A stretch of 64,000 nucleotides of DNA from Thermostichus vulcanus str. 'Rupite' (GTDB taxonomy: Bacteria > Cyanobacteriota > Cyanobacteriia > Thermostichales > Thermostichaceae): contig NZ_JAFIRA010000002.1 in assembly GCF_022848905.1 (NCBI RefSeq), positions 62,001 through 126,000 of the forward strand, written 5' to 3'. Each line of letters opens with the position of its first letter. Positions within the stretch are counted from its first letter, which is position 1. The notes below the pieces were generated by a model. That model did not search any database. It had not been told where the DNA came from and saw only the letters and a program-made list of their open reading frames with translations. Positions 55,414 through 62,193 of the stretch are shown here, in pieces. The position numbers were made by a program, and so were the translations under genes.

Positions 55414-56028
55414 CTAGATATAGCCCATTGCCGCTAGAGAATCCGTATCCCAGGTGATCTGTCCTCGCCGATCCCTACGTCCCAACACCGGGATCCCCAA
55501 CTGAGTTTCCAGGTGTGTGGCCAGGGCCGAATCCCGTTCCTCCCAATCTTCTAGATCCGAAGACACGGGAAAGTCTGGCTGGGATCCCAGCCTTTCACCC
55601 GTAGCCGTTGCACGGTCAAATCCTGGCTCACCGAGCAAAACCCAGCCCAAACAGCGGGCCCGCGCCTGGTGCACCAACGCCGCAAAGGCAGCCGCTTGGC
55701 TGATTGCTCCCCTCCTTGGCAGCGTCAGCAGAACCGGTAAGTTCCAAGCTCGGGCCAGATCCGCCCAGGTTTGCCCCGCCCCAATCGGATCTGCAAGGCT
55801 ACCCCTCAAGACCAATAGAGGTTCTGCCCTCCCTTCGTGATTTAAGGTCGAGATCTGCTGCCAAAGATCCCGCAGATGTGCTTCCGTTTGCGCAAGTGGG
55901 GCGTAGCCCATGGGATCCCCATTCAGCCAGTGGTAGGAATGCCGAGAGCAAGCGACCCAAGCCTGAGCCACCTCCGCAACACTGGGGATCCCTGGCCCTG
56001 CCCAAGTGGCTGCCACCATCACACTCAT
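55414..56028 (-). CDS. BioD-like protein lacking the P-loop
   Basis: From the ATG at 56028 the product is 204 residues. The middle, ADPIGAGQTWADLARAWNLPVLLTLPRRGAISQAAAFAALVHQARARCLGWVLLG, and the late ETQLGIPVLG align with dethiobiotin synthetases, which activate the biotin precursor with ATP. Where BioD has its Walker A (GTDTGVGKT) this protein has MSVMVAATWAGPGIPSVAEV, without GKT, so canonical ATP hydrolysis is doubtful. It may be a decayed or repurposed BioD. The ATG overlaps the TGA of the CRR6 gene (ATGA), indicating coupled translation. The frame is open ten codons upstream but inside crr6. Confidence 0.68.
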   Translation of the reverse strand: MSVMVAATWAGPGIPSVAEVAQAWVACSRHSYHWLNGDPMGYAPLAQTEAHLRDLWQQISTLNHEGRAEPLLVLRGSLADPIGAGQTWADLARAWNLPVLLTLPRRGAISQAAAFAALVHQARARCLGWVLLGEPGFDRATATGERLGSQPDFPVSSDLEDWEERDSALATHLETQLGIPVLGRRDRRGQITWDTDSLAAMGYI

Positions 56029-56543
56029 GCGTCTCCACCTAAAGTCTCTGCCTCCCACAGGGTCAAAAACTGCGGCTGGATCTCGAAACCAAACACCAAA
56101 GCCATATCCCGCAGCATGGAAACCGTTCGCGTCAGCGGAACCGAGTCCTTGTCCAACGGCTGCTGTTTCAGCCAGCGCATCAGCACGAATAGTTTTTGGT
56201 AAACAAAGATTTCCAGAGCCTCTGGGTTATAGATGATCCCTTCGCGGGGGTTAAAGTGATGGGGCACCAACATCGCCGCATAGCGGGCTAGCTCCCCCCG
56301 TCGCCAATCGAGAAAGTAGGGGAACCAGGGGTAAACCGTATCCCAGCGAATGAACCAGAGGCGTACCTCCGGGATTTCCGACAACTCCCGTGGATCGTCA
56401 GGGCTACGCGGGTAGTCAATCACGCATTGCACCTGTTGGGCAGCCCGAGCGGGATCCGCCATCACGGTTTGCATCAACTCATGTCCCGGAGTCAAATCCA
56501 GGGTTTGGATGGCTTTGGCAGATAGGTAAAGGGTGATCGGCAC
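56025..56543 (-). CDS. CRR6-family NDH-1 assembly protein (DUF1817)
   Basis: The 172-residue product begins MPITLYLSAKAIQTLDLTPG at the GTG at 56543 and contains VIDYPRSPDDPRELSEIPEVRLWFIRWDTVYPWFPYFLDWRRGELARYAAMLVPHHF and NPEALEIFVYQKLFVL, the core of the CRR6 family. In plants and cyanobacteria CRR6 helps assemble the photosynthetic NDH-1 complex (NdhI maturation). The frame is open about 165 codons further upstream, but that part is antisense-like, glycine-rich and overlaps cobU, so it is not coding. It sits between cobU and the BioD-like gene. Confidence 0.88.
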   Translation of the reverse strand: MPITLYLSAKAIQTLDLTPGHELMQTVMADPARAAQQVQCVIDYPRSPDDPRELSEIPEVRLWFIRWDTVYPWFPYFLDWRRGELARYAAMLVPHHFNPREGIIYNPEALEIFVYQKLFVLMRWLKQQPLDKDSVPLTRTVSMLRDMALVFGFEIQPQFLTLWEAETLGGDA

Positions 56544-56611
56544 AATTTCACAGCTAGGCGAGCACACTTGAAACAAAGCCGGGGATGTTTCACCACGTGG
56601 CCTTCTGCAGC

Positions 56612-57178
56612 TTATCGCAGCTCTGGAGCACCGGGATCCCCCACCTGCTCCACCGGGATCCCTAGGCGGCTGATCTCCAGGGCAAAACCCGCCGTTACCA
56701 AAAAGACCTGATCCGCCACACCTGCGACTTTCTGGGTTAACTCCCCCAACCGATCCCGAAACAACCGACCCATCGGGTAGGCTGGCACAACCCCCCACCC
56801 CACCTCCTCCGCCACCACAATCACCCACCCCGTAAAGTTCTCCAGGCTGGCCAGAAAAGACTGCACCCAGGGATCCCATTCTGAGGGGAAATAGTCTAAT
56901 CCCTGCGCCACCCAACCCCCCAAGGAATCTACCAGCACACAGCAAGGTTGAGGGAGATCCCGTAGGCTGAAATCCAGTCCTGTTTCCCGAGTTTGCCAAC
57001 TGGAGGGGCGCCGCTGCTGATGCTGTTGAACCCGTTCTGCCCATTCCGAATCGCTTGCTGGATCAGGTTTAGGCCCAGTCGCCAGATACAGCACCGATAA
57101 ACCCGAAACCGTCGCCAGCTTTTCGGCCAGACGACTTTTGCCAGAGCGAACCGGGCCACAAATCAGGACAATCGGCAT
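56612..57178 (-). CDS. cobU: Adenosylcobinamide kinase / guanylyltransferase
   Basis: From the ATG at 57178 the product is 188 residues and matches CobU/CobP: IVLICGPVRSGKSRLAEKLA with the P-loop (GxxxxGKS), LYLATGPKPDPASDSEWAERVQQHQQRRPSSWQTRE with the guanylylated-His region, CVLVDSLGGWVAQGL and VIVVAEEVGWGVVPAYPMGRLFRDRLGELTQKVAGVADQVFLVTAGFALEI. It phosphorylates and then guanylylates adenosylcobinamide late in B12 synthesis. The frame extends 60 codons further but that part overlaps a divergent small gene and lacks family residues. First gene of the minus-strand set running to 54603. Confidence 0.93.
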   Translation of the reverse strand: MPIVLICGPVRSGKSRLAEKLATVSGLSVLYLATGPKPDPASDSEWAERVQQHQQRRPSSWQTRETGLDFSLRDLPQPCCVLVDSLGGWVAQGLDYFPSEWDPWVQSFLASLENFTGWVIVVAEEVGWGVVPAYPMGRLFRDRLGELTQKVAGVADQVFLVTAGFALEISRLGIPVEQVGDPGAPELR

Positions 57179-57226
57179 GGGGGTTAGGATGGGAACACAT
57201 TCACCTAGGGTAACGAGAGCCTTGCC

Positions 57227-57502
57227 ATGCAAGACAGACAGGATATCCAAAAAGATTCGAAAAAAGCAGCCTCTCAGTTCCCTTCGGCTCTGGGGATTGA
57301 TCTTGCCCTCAGCTTGATCACTGTCCCGATTTTGCTGGGTTTGGTTGTAGCGGATCAAGCCAGAAAATGGCTGGGATCCCTCACCTGGGAGGATCCCGGT
57401 TGGTGGTTGGGGGAGCGGCTTCCCAACTTAGACAACACCACCCTCCAGGCCCGTCAGCAACAGAGGCAAAACCCTGCTCCCCTTGACCTTCAGGATCCTT
57501 GA
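57227..57502 (+). CDS. Small predicted membrane protein, function unknown
   Basis: A 91-residue product with a basic N-terminus (MQDRQDIQKDSKKAASQF), one hydrophobic helix (LALSLITVPILLGLVVA) and a hydrophilic tail rich in W, Q and P (ARKWLGSLTWEDPGWWLG, QARQQQRQNPAP). I do not recognise a family. It starts 49 bp from the divergent cobU start and ends 48 bp before the next gene on the same strand. The plausible helix and the neighbouring genes make it more likely real than chance. Confidence 0.55.
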   Translation: MQDRQDIQKDSKKAASQFPSALGIDLALSLITVPILLGLVVADQARKWLGSLTWEDPGWWLGERLPNLDNTTLQARQQQRQNPAPLDLQDP

Positions 57503-57550
57503 CCTTTCGTATCATGGATAAAGCAGTCTGAGTAGCAGGAGCCCCGTCCG

Positions 57551-58336
57551 TTGAGGAGCCGAGCCACACCATCACGAGATCTCACCTCCACACTCTCTGG
57601 GGTGTTGCTCTGGTTGAGTGCGTTTCTCTTCACAGCTGTGTTGAGTGCTTGTCTAGGTTATCTGTTTGGCCAACGAGCCCTCTCAGGGGTTTCTTCACCC
57701 GTTACTGACTCTGGCAATGCTGCGACTTCTGGCGAAGTCCGGGATCCTCGCACAGTGCCCTTGGTTAACGAAGCGCAAGTGATTACTGAAGCTGAGGCCA
57801 AACTCAAACCTCCTCCCACCCCAACGCCTCTGGTCGCCGCTACCCCCCCTCCGACCCCAACGCCAACCCCGACCCCCACCCCCAGCCTTTCCCCGGAGCT
57901 GGCGGAGGCCCCCACGCCTCCACCGACGCCGGTTGCTGCTACTCCAACTCCACCCCCAACTCCAACACCCTCTCCAGTCATTCGCACCCCTCCGCCTCAG
58001 CAAATTGCTGCTAGCGGGCAGGTTTCTATGCAGGTACTCTCAGCTCGTCGAGAGGGAGGTCAGGTGGTTCTCAATGTGGCCATGCAAAACAACTCAGCGG
58101 AAACGGTGCGCTTCCTCTACAGCTTCATGAACATCACCGATGACAATGGACGGGCGATCAATGCCCTTACCCAGGGTCTGCCCGGGGAACTGCCCCCCAA
58201 TAGTCAGGTGTTTCAGGGAACCATCCGTATCCCCGCTTCTAGCCTGGCCGGATCCCGGGCACTGTCGGTGAGCTTAGCGGATTACCCTAGCCGACGCCAC
58301 CAGTTGAGAGTGAGTGGGATCCCTGTGCCGCAGTAG
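57551..58336 (+). CDS. Membrane-anchored Pro/Thr-rich protein with a C-terminal beta domain
   Basis: A 261-residue protein: a membrane helix near the N-terminus (LLWLSAFLFTAVLSACLGYLFG), a linker at about 85-155 dominated by PPPTPTP repeats, and a C-terminal 100-residue domain (MQVLSARREGGQVVLNVAMQNNSAETVRFLYSFMNITDDNGRAINAL, then FQGTIRIPA) that reads like a small immunoglobulin-like beta fold of the DUF4352/FxLYD kind. It probably projects from the membrane on the Pro/Thr stalk. Function is unknown. The start is a TTG at 57551 and is the least certain part. Confidence 0.65.
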   Translation: MRSRATPSRDLTSTLSGVLLWLSAFLFTAVLSACLGYLFGQRALSGVSSPVTDSGNAATSGEVRDPRTVPLVNEAQVITEAEAKLKPPPTPTPLVAATPPPTPTPTPTPTPSLSPELAEAPTPPPTPVAATPTPPPTPTPSPVIRTPPPQQIAASGQVSMQVLSARREGGQVVLNVAMQNNSAETVRFLYSFMNITDDNGRAINALTQGLPGELPPNSQVFQGTIRIPASSLAGSRALSVSLADYPSRRHQLRVSGIPVPQ

Positions 58337-58452
58337 GCTTACAGCCCTTTTGCGAGTTTTCTACAACAATGCTTGTGTCCCTGACAGCTTTTGGAATGAG
58401 GGACTGGGTTACATATGTACCCTGTGCAGGGTGACTAGCATTGCCCCATGGG

Positions 58453-58515
58453 CCGCCATGACCCTCCGGGTCGTCCGTAGGACAATGACCCTCCCGTCCG
58501 TAGGACGAGAGGCGT
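58453..58515. repeat. Palindromic interspersed repeat, partly duplicated
   Basis: ATGACCCTCC followed by a CGTCCGTAGGAC hairpin occurs twice in a row here (second copy lacks GGGT) and once at 27361-27392, each after GGGCCGCYATG. Downstream, 58515-58570 resembles, in inverted orientation, 7404-7480. No gene is visible in 58337-58566. Confidence 0.7.
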
Positions 58516-58566
58516 TGGCAAAGCAGACAGACGCGCTAGCGTGCCCTGGGTGCAAAGGGCTATAAC

Positions 58567-58851
58567 TCAGTGCAAAGCCATCGTCAGCAATCCCTGCTGT
58601 CCCAGCAAGATCTCCCGCAATAAAGTAACCAAGCCTACCCAAACGACCGGGGCCATATCTACTCCTCCCAAAGGGGGGATCAGCTTGCGAGTTGGCCGCA
58701 GCAGAAATTCCGTTGCCCCGATCACCCAGGAGTAGGGCAGACGGGAAGTATCCAGTTGTGGGTACCAAGAAAGAAAGATCCGCAGTACGAACAGCAGGGT
58801 GTAAATTGCCAGCAATGGGCTAAGCACCCAAGAGGTAATAATCGGCAGCAT
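58567..58851 (-). CDS. YggT-family membrane protein
   Basis: From the ATG at 58851 the product is 94 residues: two hydrophobic stretches (SWVLSPLLAIYTLLFVLRIFLSWYP and APVVWVGLVTLLREILLG) around the conserved LRPTRKLIPPLGGVD. This matches YggT/Ycf19, a small membrane family present in all cyanobacteria and plastids, linked to plasma-membrane or thylakoid organisation and osmotic tolerance in different species. The frame is open 42 codons upstream, but the family begins at the methionine before LPIITSW. Confidence 0.88.
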   Translation of the reverse strand: MLPIITSWVLSPLLAIYTLLFVLRIFLSWYPQLDTSRLPYSWVIGATEFLLRPTRKLIPPLGGVDMAPVVWVGLVTLLREILLGQQGLLTMALH

Positions 58852-59165
58852 AGATTGCCCAGGCAACAGGTTTGCAGGTTGAGGTTCCTTCCATTGTGAC
58901 AGCCTGCCGGGATCCCGCGATAGCCCTATACTCAGCAGGCAGGGCTCGGTCAGCACTCCAGAGGGGATCCCTGTCAAAACTGTTTTGGATTTTTCTTTAG
59001 GATCTCAACCCGACGGTTACCCTTAGACCGCTATGCCGAAGGGAAAATCCTCCGAAACCCTCAACTCTTTTGCCGGAAATGGCCCCAACTGCCCGAGTTT
59101 GGGATAGCACTGGGAAGACTAACGGCATAATGGTCGTATCTCGCTGGACTTTAGGCAGGGATCCC

Positions 59166-60308
59166 ATGCAAGGGAAACTACAAGAGATCGATATCCGCAG
59201 TATCCTCCAGCTGATCGAGTTGGGCCAGCGCACCGGGGAGCTTTTCGTAGAGGCCAGCCCCTCCGCCTACTGGTTTGTGTTTTTCCTCAACGGGCGGATC
59301 ATCTATGCTTCCGACACCGAAGGTAACATCACCCGCCTGCGAGACTACCTGCACCGGTTCAAGGTGGAAGCCGCCCTCGACCAAATCCAAATCCCCCACA
59401 AGGCCGCCGTCAACGCTCCCGAGTACAACCGCCTCTGGGCTTTGCTGGAAAACCACAAACTCAACCCCAACCAAGGCAAACAGATCCTCCTGAGCATGGT
59501 ACGGGAAGTGCTCTTCGATCTGCTCAGCCTCCACCACGGTTCCTTTATTTTCGAGGCCGGATCCCCGTTAGCCCCCCAGCTCACCACCTTCCCCGTTACC
59601 CCGCTTCTGACGGAGATCGTGACGCAAGTGCAGGAATGGAAAAAGTTATACCCTTACATCCAAACCCCCAACCAAGCCCCCACCATCCTCAACCCCACCC
59701 CTTTGCAGCAAAACCTGCCTGCTCCTGTTTTCAAGGCCTTAAGCGAGTGGTCAAATGGGAAAACCAGTATCCGCCAAATGGGGCGTTACCTCGGTCGAGA
59801 TACCCTGACTGTAGCCAAAGCCATCTACCCCTATGTTCGCCAAGGGGCCATTCAACTGTCGGAGCCTATCCTGATCGCAGAGCCTAAACCCAGTCGTCCT
59901 CTTAGCCTGAGCGGCAAACCCAGCCACATCCTCTGCATCGACGACTCTATGGCCATCCAAAAAAACGTGGAGTTTATCTTGCAAAACGAAGGTTATCAGG
60001 TGACCACCATTGGCAACCCCCTCAAGGCGCTCGGGCAGGTGTTTCTCCTCAATCCCGACATGATCCTCTGTGATGTGGCCATGCCCAAACTGGATGGCTA
60101 CGAGCTGTGTGCCATGTTGCGCAAGTCCAGCCAATTTCGTCAAACCCCCATGATCATGCTGACTGGCAAAGATGGCTTCACCGACCGCATCAAAGCCCGC
60201 ATGGCCGGAGCCAATGAATTCCTCAGCAAGCCTTTCTCGGAGAAGGAATTGTTGACCATTGTCGAATCTTATGTTGGCCCTCCTCCGAAACGGGGCCCCA
60301 GTGAGTAA
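59166..60308 (+). CDS. PatA/PixG-type response regulator
   Basis: From the ATG at 59166 the product is 380 residues. Residues 1-230 are the PATAN (DUF4388) region, MQGKLQEIDIRSILQLIELGQRTGELFVEA, YWFVFFLNGRIIYASD and LREVLFDLL-like helices; residues about 255-370 are a receiver domain (HILCIDDSMAIQKNVEFIL, phospho-acceptor in DMILCDVAMPKLDGYELC, MLTGKDG, FLSKPF). It corresponds to PixG/PilG at the head of cyanobacterial phototaxis clusters. Upstream methionines at 59130 and 59070 are in frame, but the family start and an AGGGA site favour 59166. A CheY pair, CheW and receptor follow. Confidence 0.88.
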   Translation: MQGKLQEIDIRSILQLIELGQRTGELFVEASPSAYWFVFFLNGRIIYASDTEGNITRLRDYLHRFKVEAALDQIQIPHKAAVNAPEYNRLWALLENHKLNPNQGKQILLSMVREVLFDLLSLHHGSFIFEAGSPLAPQLTTFPVTPLLTEIVTQVQEWKKLYPYIQTPNQAPTILNPTPLQQNLPAPVFKALSEWSNGKTSIRQMGRYLGRDTLTVAKAIYPYVRQGAIQLSEPILIAEPKPSRPLSLSGKPSHILCIDDSMAIQKNVEFILQNEGYQVTTIGNPLKALGQVFLLNPDMILCDVAMPKLDGYELCAMLRKSSQFRQTPMIMLTGKDGFTDRIKARMAGANEFLSKPFSEKELLTIVESYVGPPPKRGPSE

Positions 60309-60516
60309 GTGCCCGTCAGTAAGCGGCAGTGAGGCAAAGGGGTGGCAGCCAAACCCTCACAAAGGGGAAATACTGGACAGAGGGATAAACCCATCGAAAC
60401 AATAGGGGTAGCACAGCCAACCTAAAATCAGGGAGCTGGGGTGAGGTTAGAGACCCATCTCAGTAGCTGCGGCGGTTGCTTGGGGGTACAACAAAAACAA
60501 CAGGAGCAAGACAACG

Positions 60517-60891
60517 ATGAAAGTGCTGGTGGTGGATGACAACCGTACCTACCTGGAGACCATTTCCAGTCTGCTTTCCGACAGTGGTTTGGAAGTCTCA
60601 ACAGCTATGGATGGTGTAGAAGCCATGGATGCCATCCGTGAGCAAAAACCAGACTTAGTAGTGCTGGATGTGGTGATGCCGCGCATGAATGGCTACGAGG
60701 TGTGTCGAGAAGTGAAGGGGGATGAAAGTACCAAGCACATTCGCATCGTCATGTGCTCCACCAAAGATCAAGCCTTTGACATTGAGTGGGCGAAGCGCAA
60801 CCAGGCGGATGCCTATGTCACCAAGCCCTTCAAACCTCAGGAATTGTTAGCGACTATCAAAAATCAGTTGCGGGAGATCAACCGGAAATGA
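60517..60891 (+). CDS. CheY-like response regulator (PixH/PilH type)
   Basis: A 124-residue single receiver domain: MKVLVVDDNRTYLETISSLL, phospho-acceptor Asp in DLVVLDVVMPRMNGYEVC, CSTKDQ and VTKPFKPQELLATI. It corresponds to PixH/PilH of the phototaxis cluster, a cytoplasmic partner of the CheA-type kinase (which is not yet in view). It is preceded by a 208-bp gap after the PatA-type gene and overlaps the next receiver gene by ATGA. Confidence 0.92.
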   Translation: MKVLVVDDNRTYLETISSLLSDSGLEVSTAMDGVEAMDAIREQKPDLVVLDVVMPRMNGYEVCREVKGDESTKHIRIVMCSTKDQAFDIEWAKRNQADAYVTKPFKPQELLATIKNQLREINRK

Positions 60892-61253
60892 GTCGTGTTT
60901 TGGTTGTAGAAGACAGCCAATCTCAGCGGGAGATGATCAGTAACTTGCTGAAGCAGAGCGGTCTAGAGGTGACCGTTGTTGCGGATGGATTGGAAGCTCT
61001 GGAAGCGGTGCAGGGCGAAAGGCCGGATTTAATCGTGTTGGATATTGTCATGCCACGCATGAATGGCTACGAAGTGTGCCGCCGCCTAAAAGCGGATCCC
61101 CTCACCCAAAAAACACCGATTGTGATGTGTTCATCCAAGGGGGAAGAATTTGATCGGTATTGGGGGATCCGGCAGGGGGCTGATGCCTATATTGCCAAAC
61201 CCTTTCAGCCCCAAGAATTAGTGGGTACGATTAAACAATTGTTGAGAGGTTAA
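60888..61253 (+). CDS. Second CheY-like response regulator
   Basis: The ATG at 60888 overlaps the TGA of the preceding gene, so translation is coupled. The 121-residue product is a receiver domain clearly paralogous to its neighbour (MSRVLVVEDSQSQREMISNLLKQSGLEVT, DLIVLDIVMPRMNGYEVCRRL, CSSKGEEFD, IAKPFQPQELVGTI). Many pix/pil clusters have one PixH; a tandem pair suggests duplication with division of labour. The frame is open 34 codons upstream within the previous gene, which is not coding in that frame. Confidence 0.92.
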   Translation: MSRVLVVEDSQSQREMISNLLKQSGLEVTVVADGLEALEAVQGERPDLIVLDIVMPRMNGYEVCRRLKADPLTQKTPIVMCSSKGEEFDRYWGIRQGADAYIAKPFQPQELVGTIKQLLRG

Positions 61254-61341
61254 GAACTGCCCGTGACCCATCCCTTCCGGTGATGCCCGAAAGGTGTGCT
61301 GTATTCGAGCACTCTTGGAGAAGGGCAGGCTGACCACTCAT

Positions 61342-61890
61342 ATGCATCAAACCATCACGCGGGGGAGCGTCATGCTGGGGGATCTGGATTTATTAATGGG
61401 GGATGAGACCCAAGAATTGCAGGAGATAGAGGCCCCAGAAGGGGAGCTATTCCTGAAGTTCAAGGTGTCGACTGGAGAGCAATTTGCCCTGCCAGCAGTT
61501 TCGGTGGTGGAGGTGATGAGCATCGGGCCTGAGAAAATTACTCCCATGCCCAATGTGGCACCTGTTTTGCTCGGCACCCTCAATCTGCGGGGTGAAATTA
61601 TTTGGGTTGCTGATCTCGGGCAGTTTTTGGGAATTAGCCCCCCCCTGAATGTGGATCGCACTGAGCTGCCAGTGGTGGCGATCATGGAGCAACAAGATTT
61701 GCTCATGGGCCTGGCTGTGGATTTAATTGTGGGCATGGAGTGGCTGAAAACCGAATCGGTACGGCCTGCTCTCACGGCCCCCGAAGCCATGGCTCCCTTT
61801 CTGCGGGGGGAATGGATGGTGGCCGAGACAGGGTTAACCTTGCCATTGCTGGATCAGTCAGCCATCCTGAGATCTAATCGTTGGGGTTGA
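61342..61890 (+). CDS. CheW-like scaffold protein (PixI/PilI type)
   Basis: From the ATG at 61342 the product is 182 residues; the ATG at 61372 (MLGDLDLLMG) would give 172. The CheW domain runs from about residue 35: LFLKFKVSTGEQFALPAVSVVEVMSI, TPMPNVAPVLLGTLNLRGEIIWVADLGQFLG with the LRG motif, and VDLIVGMEWLKTESVRPA. CheW links receptors to the CheA kinase. It sits between the receiver pair and the receptor gene, the usual pixGHIJ order. Confidence 0.9.
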   Translation: MHQTITRGSVMLGDLDLLMGDETQELQEIEAPEGELFLKFKVSTGEQFALPAVSVVEVMSIGPEKITPMPNVAPVLLGTLNLRGEIIWVADLGQFLGISPPLNVDRTELPVVAIMEQQDLLMGLAVDLIVGMEWLKTESVRPALTAPEAMAPFLRGEWMVAETGLTLPLLDQSAILRSNRWG

Positions 61891-62193
61891 TGAAGCGTCG
61901 GCGGGGAGAGGGTGTATAGTTCGTATCAAACGATCCGATCGAACCCATTTTGGATGGGGAAAGCTGAGATACCCTTAACCCTTGACGGACAGTCACCCGG
62001 TTCTCTAGGGTGCCTCTTCCCGTAGCTTCCCCAAAGCAGAGGCTAGAGATTTGAAAGGCAGAGGCCGCAGACCCCACTGGGGAGATGACTCATATATACC
62101 ACGAGGGGTTCTGAGGTATGGGTGTTGAGGAGAGTTCCGTTAAATCCGTGTTAGTGCGCGAACAGAGGTAACGAAGCAGTGAAGGGAGGATCC
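61891..62193. other. 303-bp spacer before the receptor gene
   Basis: No gene is recognised. It contains an AGGG...CCCT imperfect stem around 61975-62020 and ACTCATATATACC near 62090, either of which could be part of a promoter or attenuator, but no clear -35/-10 pair is seen. GGGAGGA precedes the receptor ATG. Confidence 0.4.

Noticed and set aside
56544-57044. N-terminal extension of the CRR6 frame
   Set aside because: Glycine-rich, overlaps cobU in another frame, and the CRR6 family begins at the GTG at 56543.
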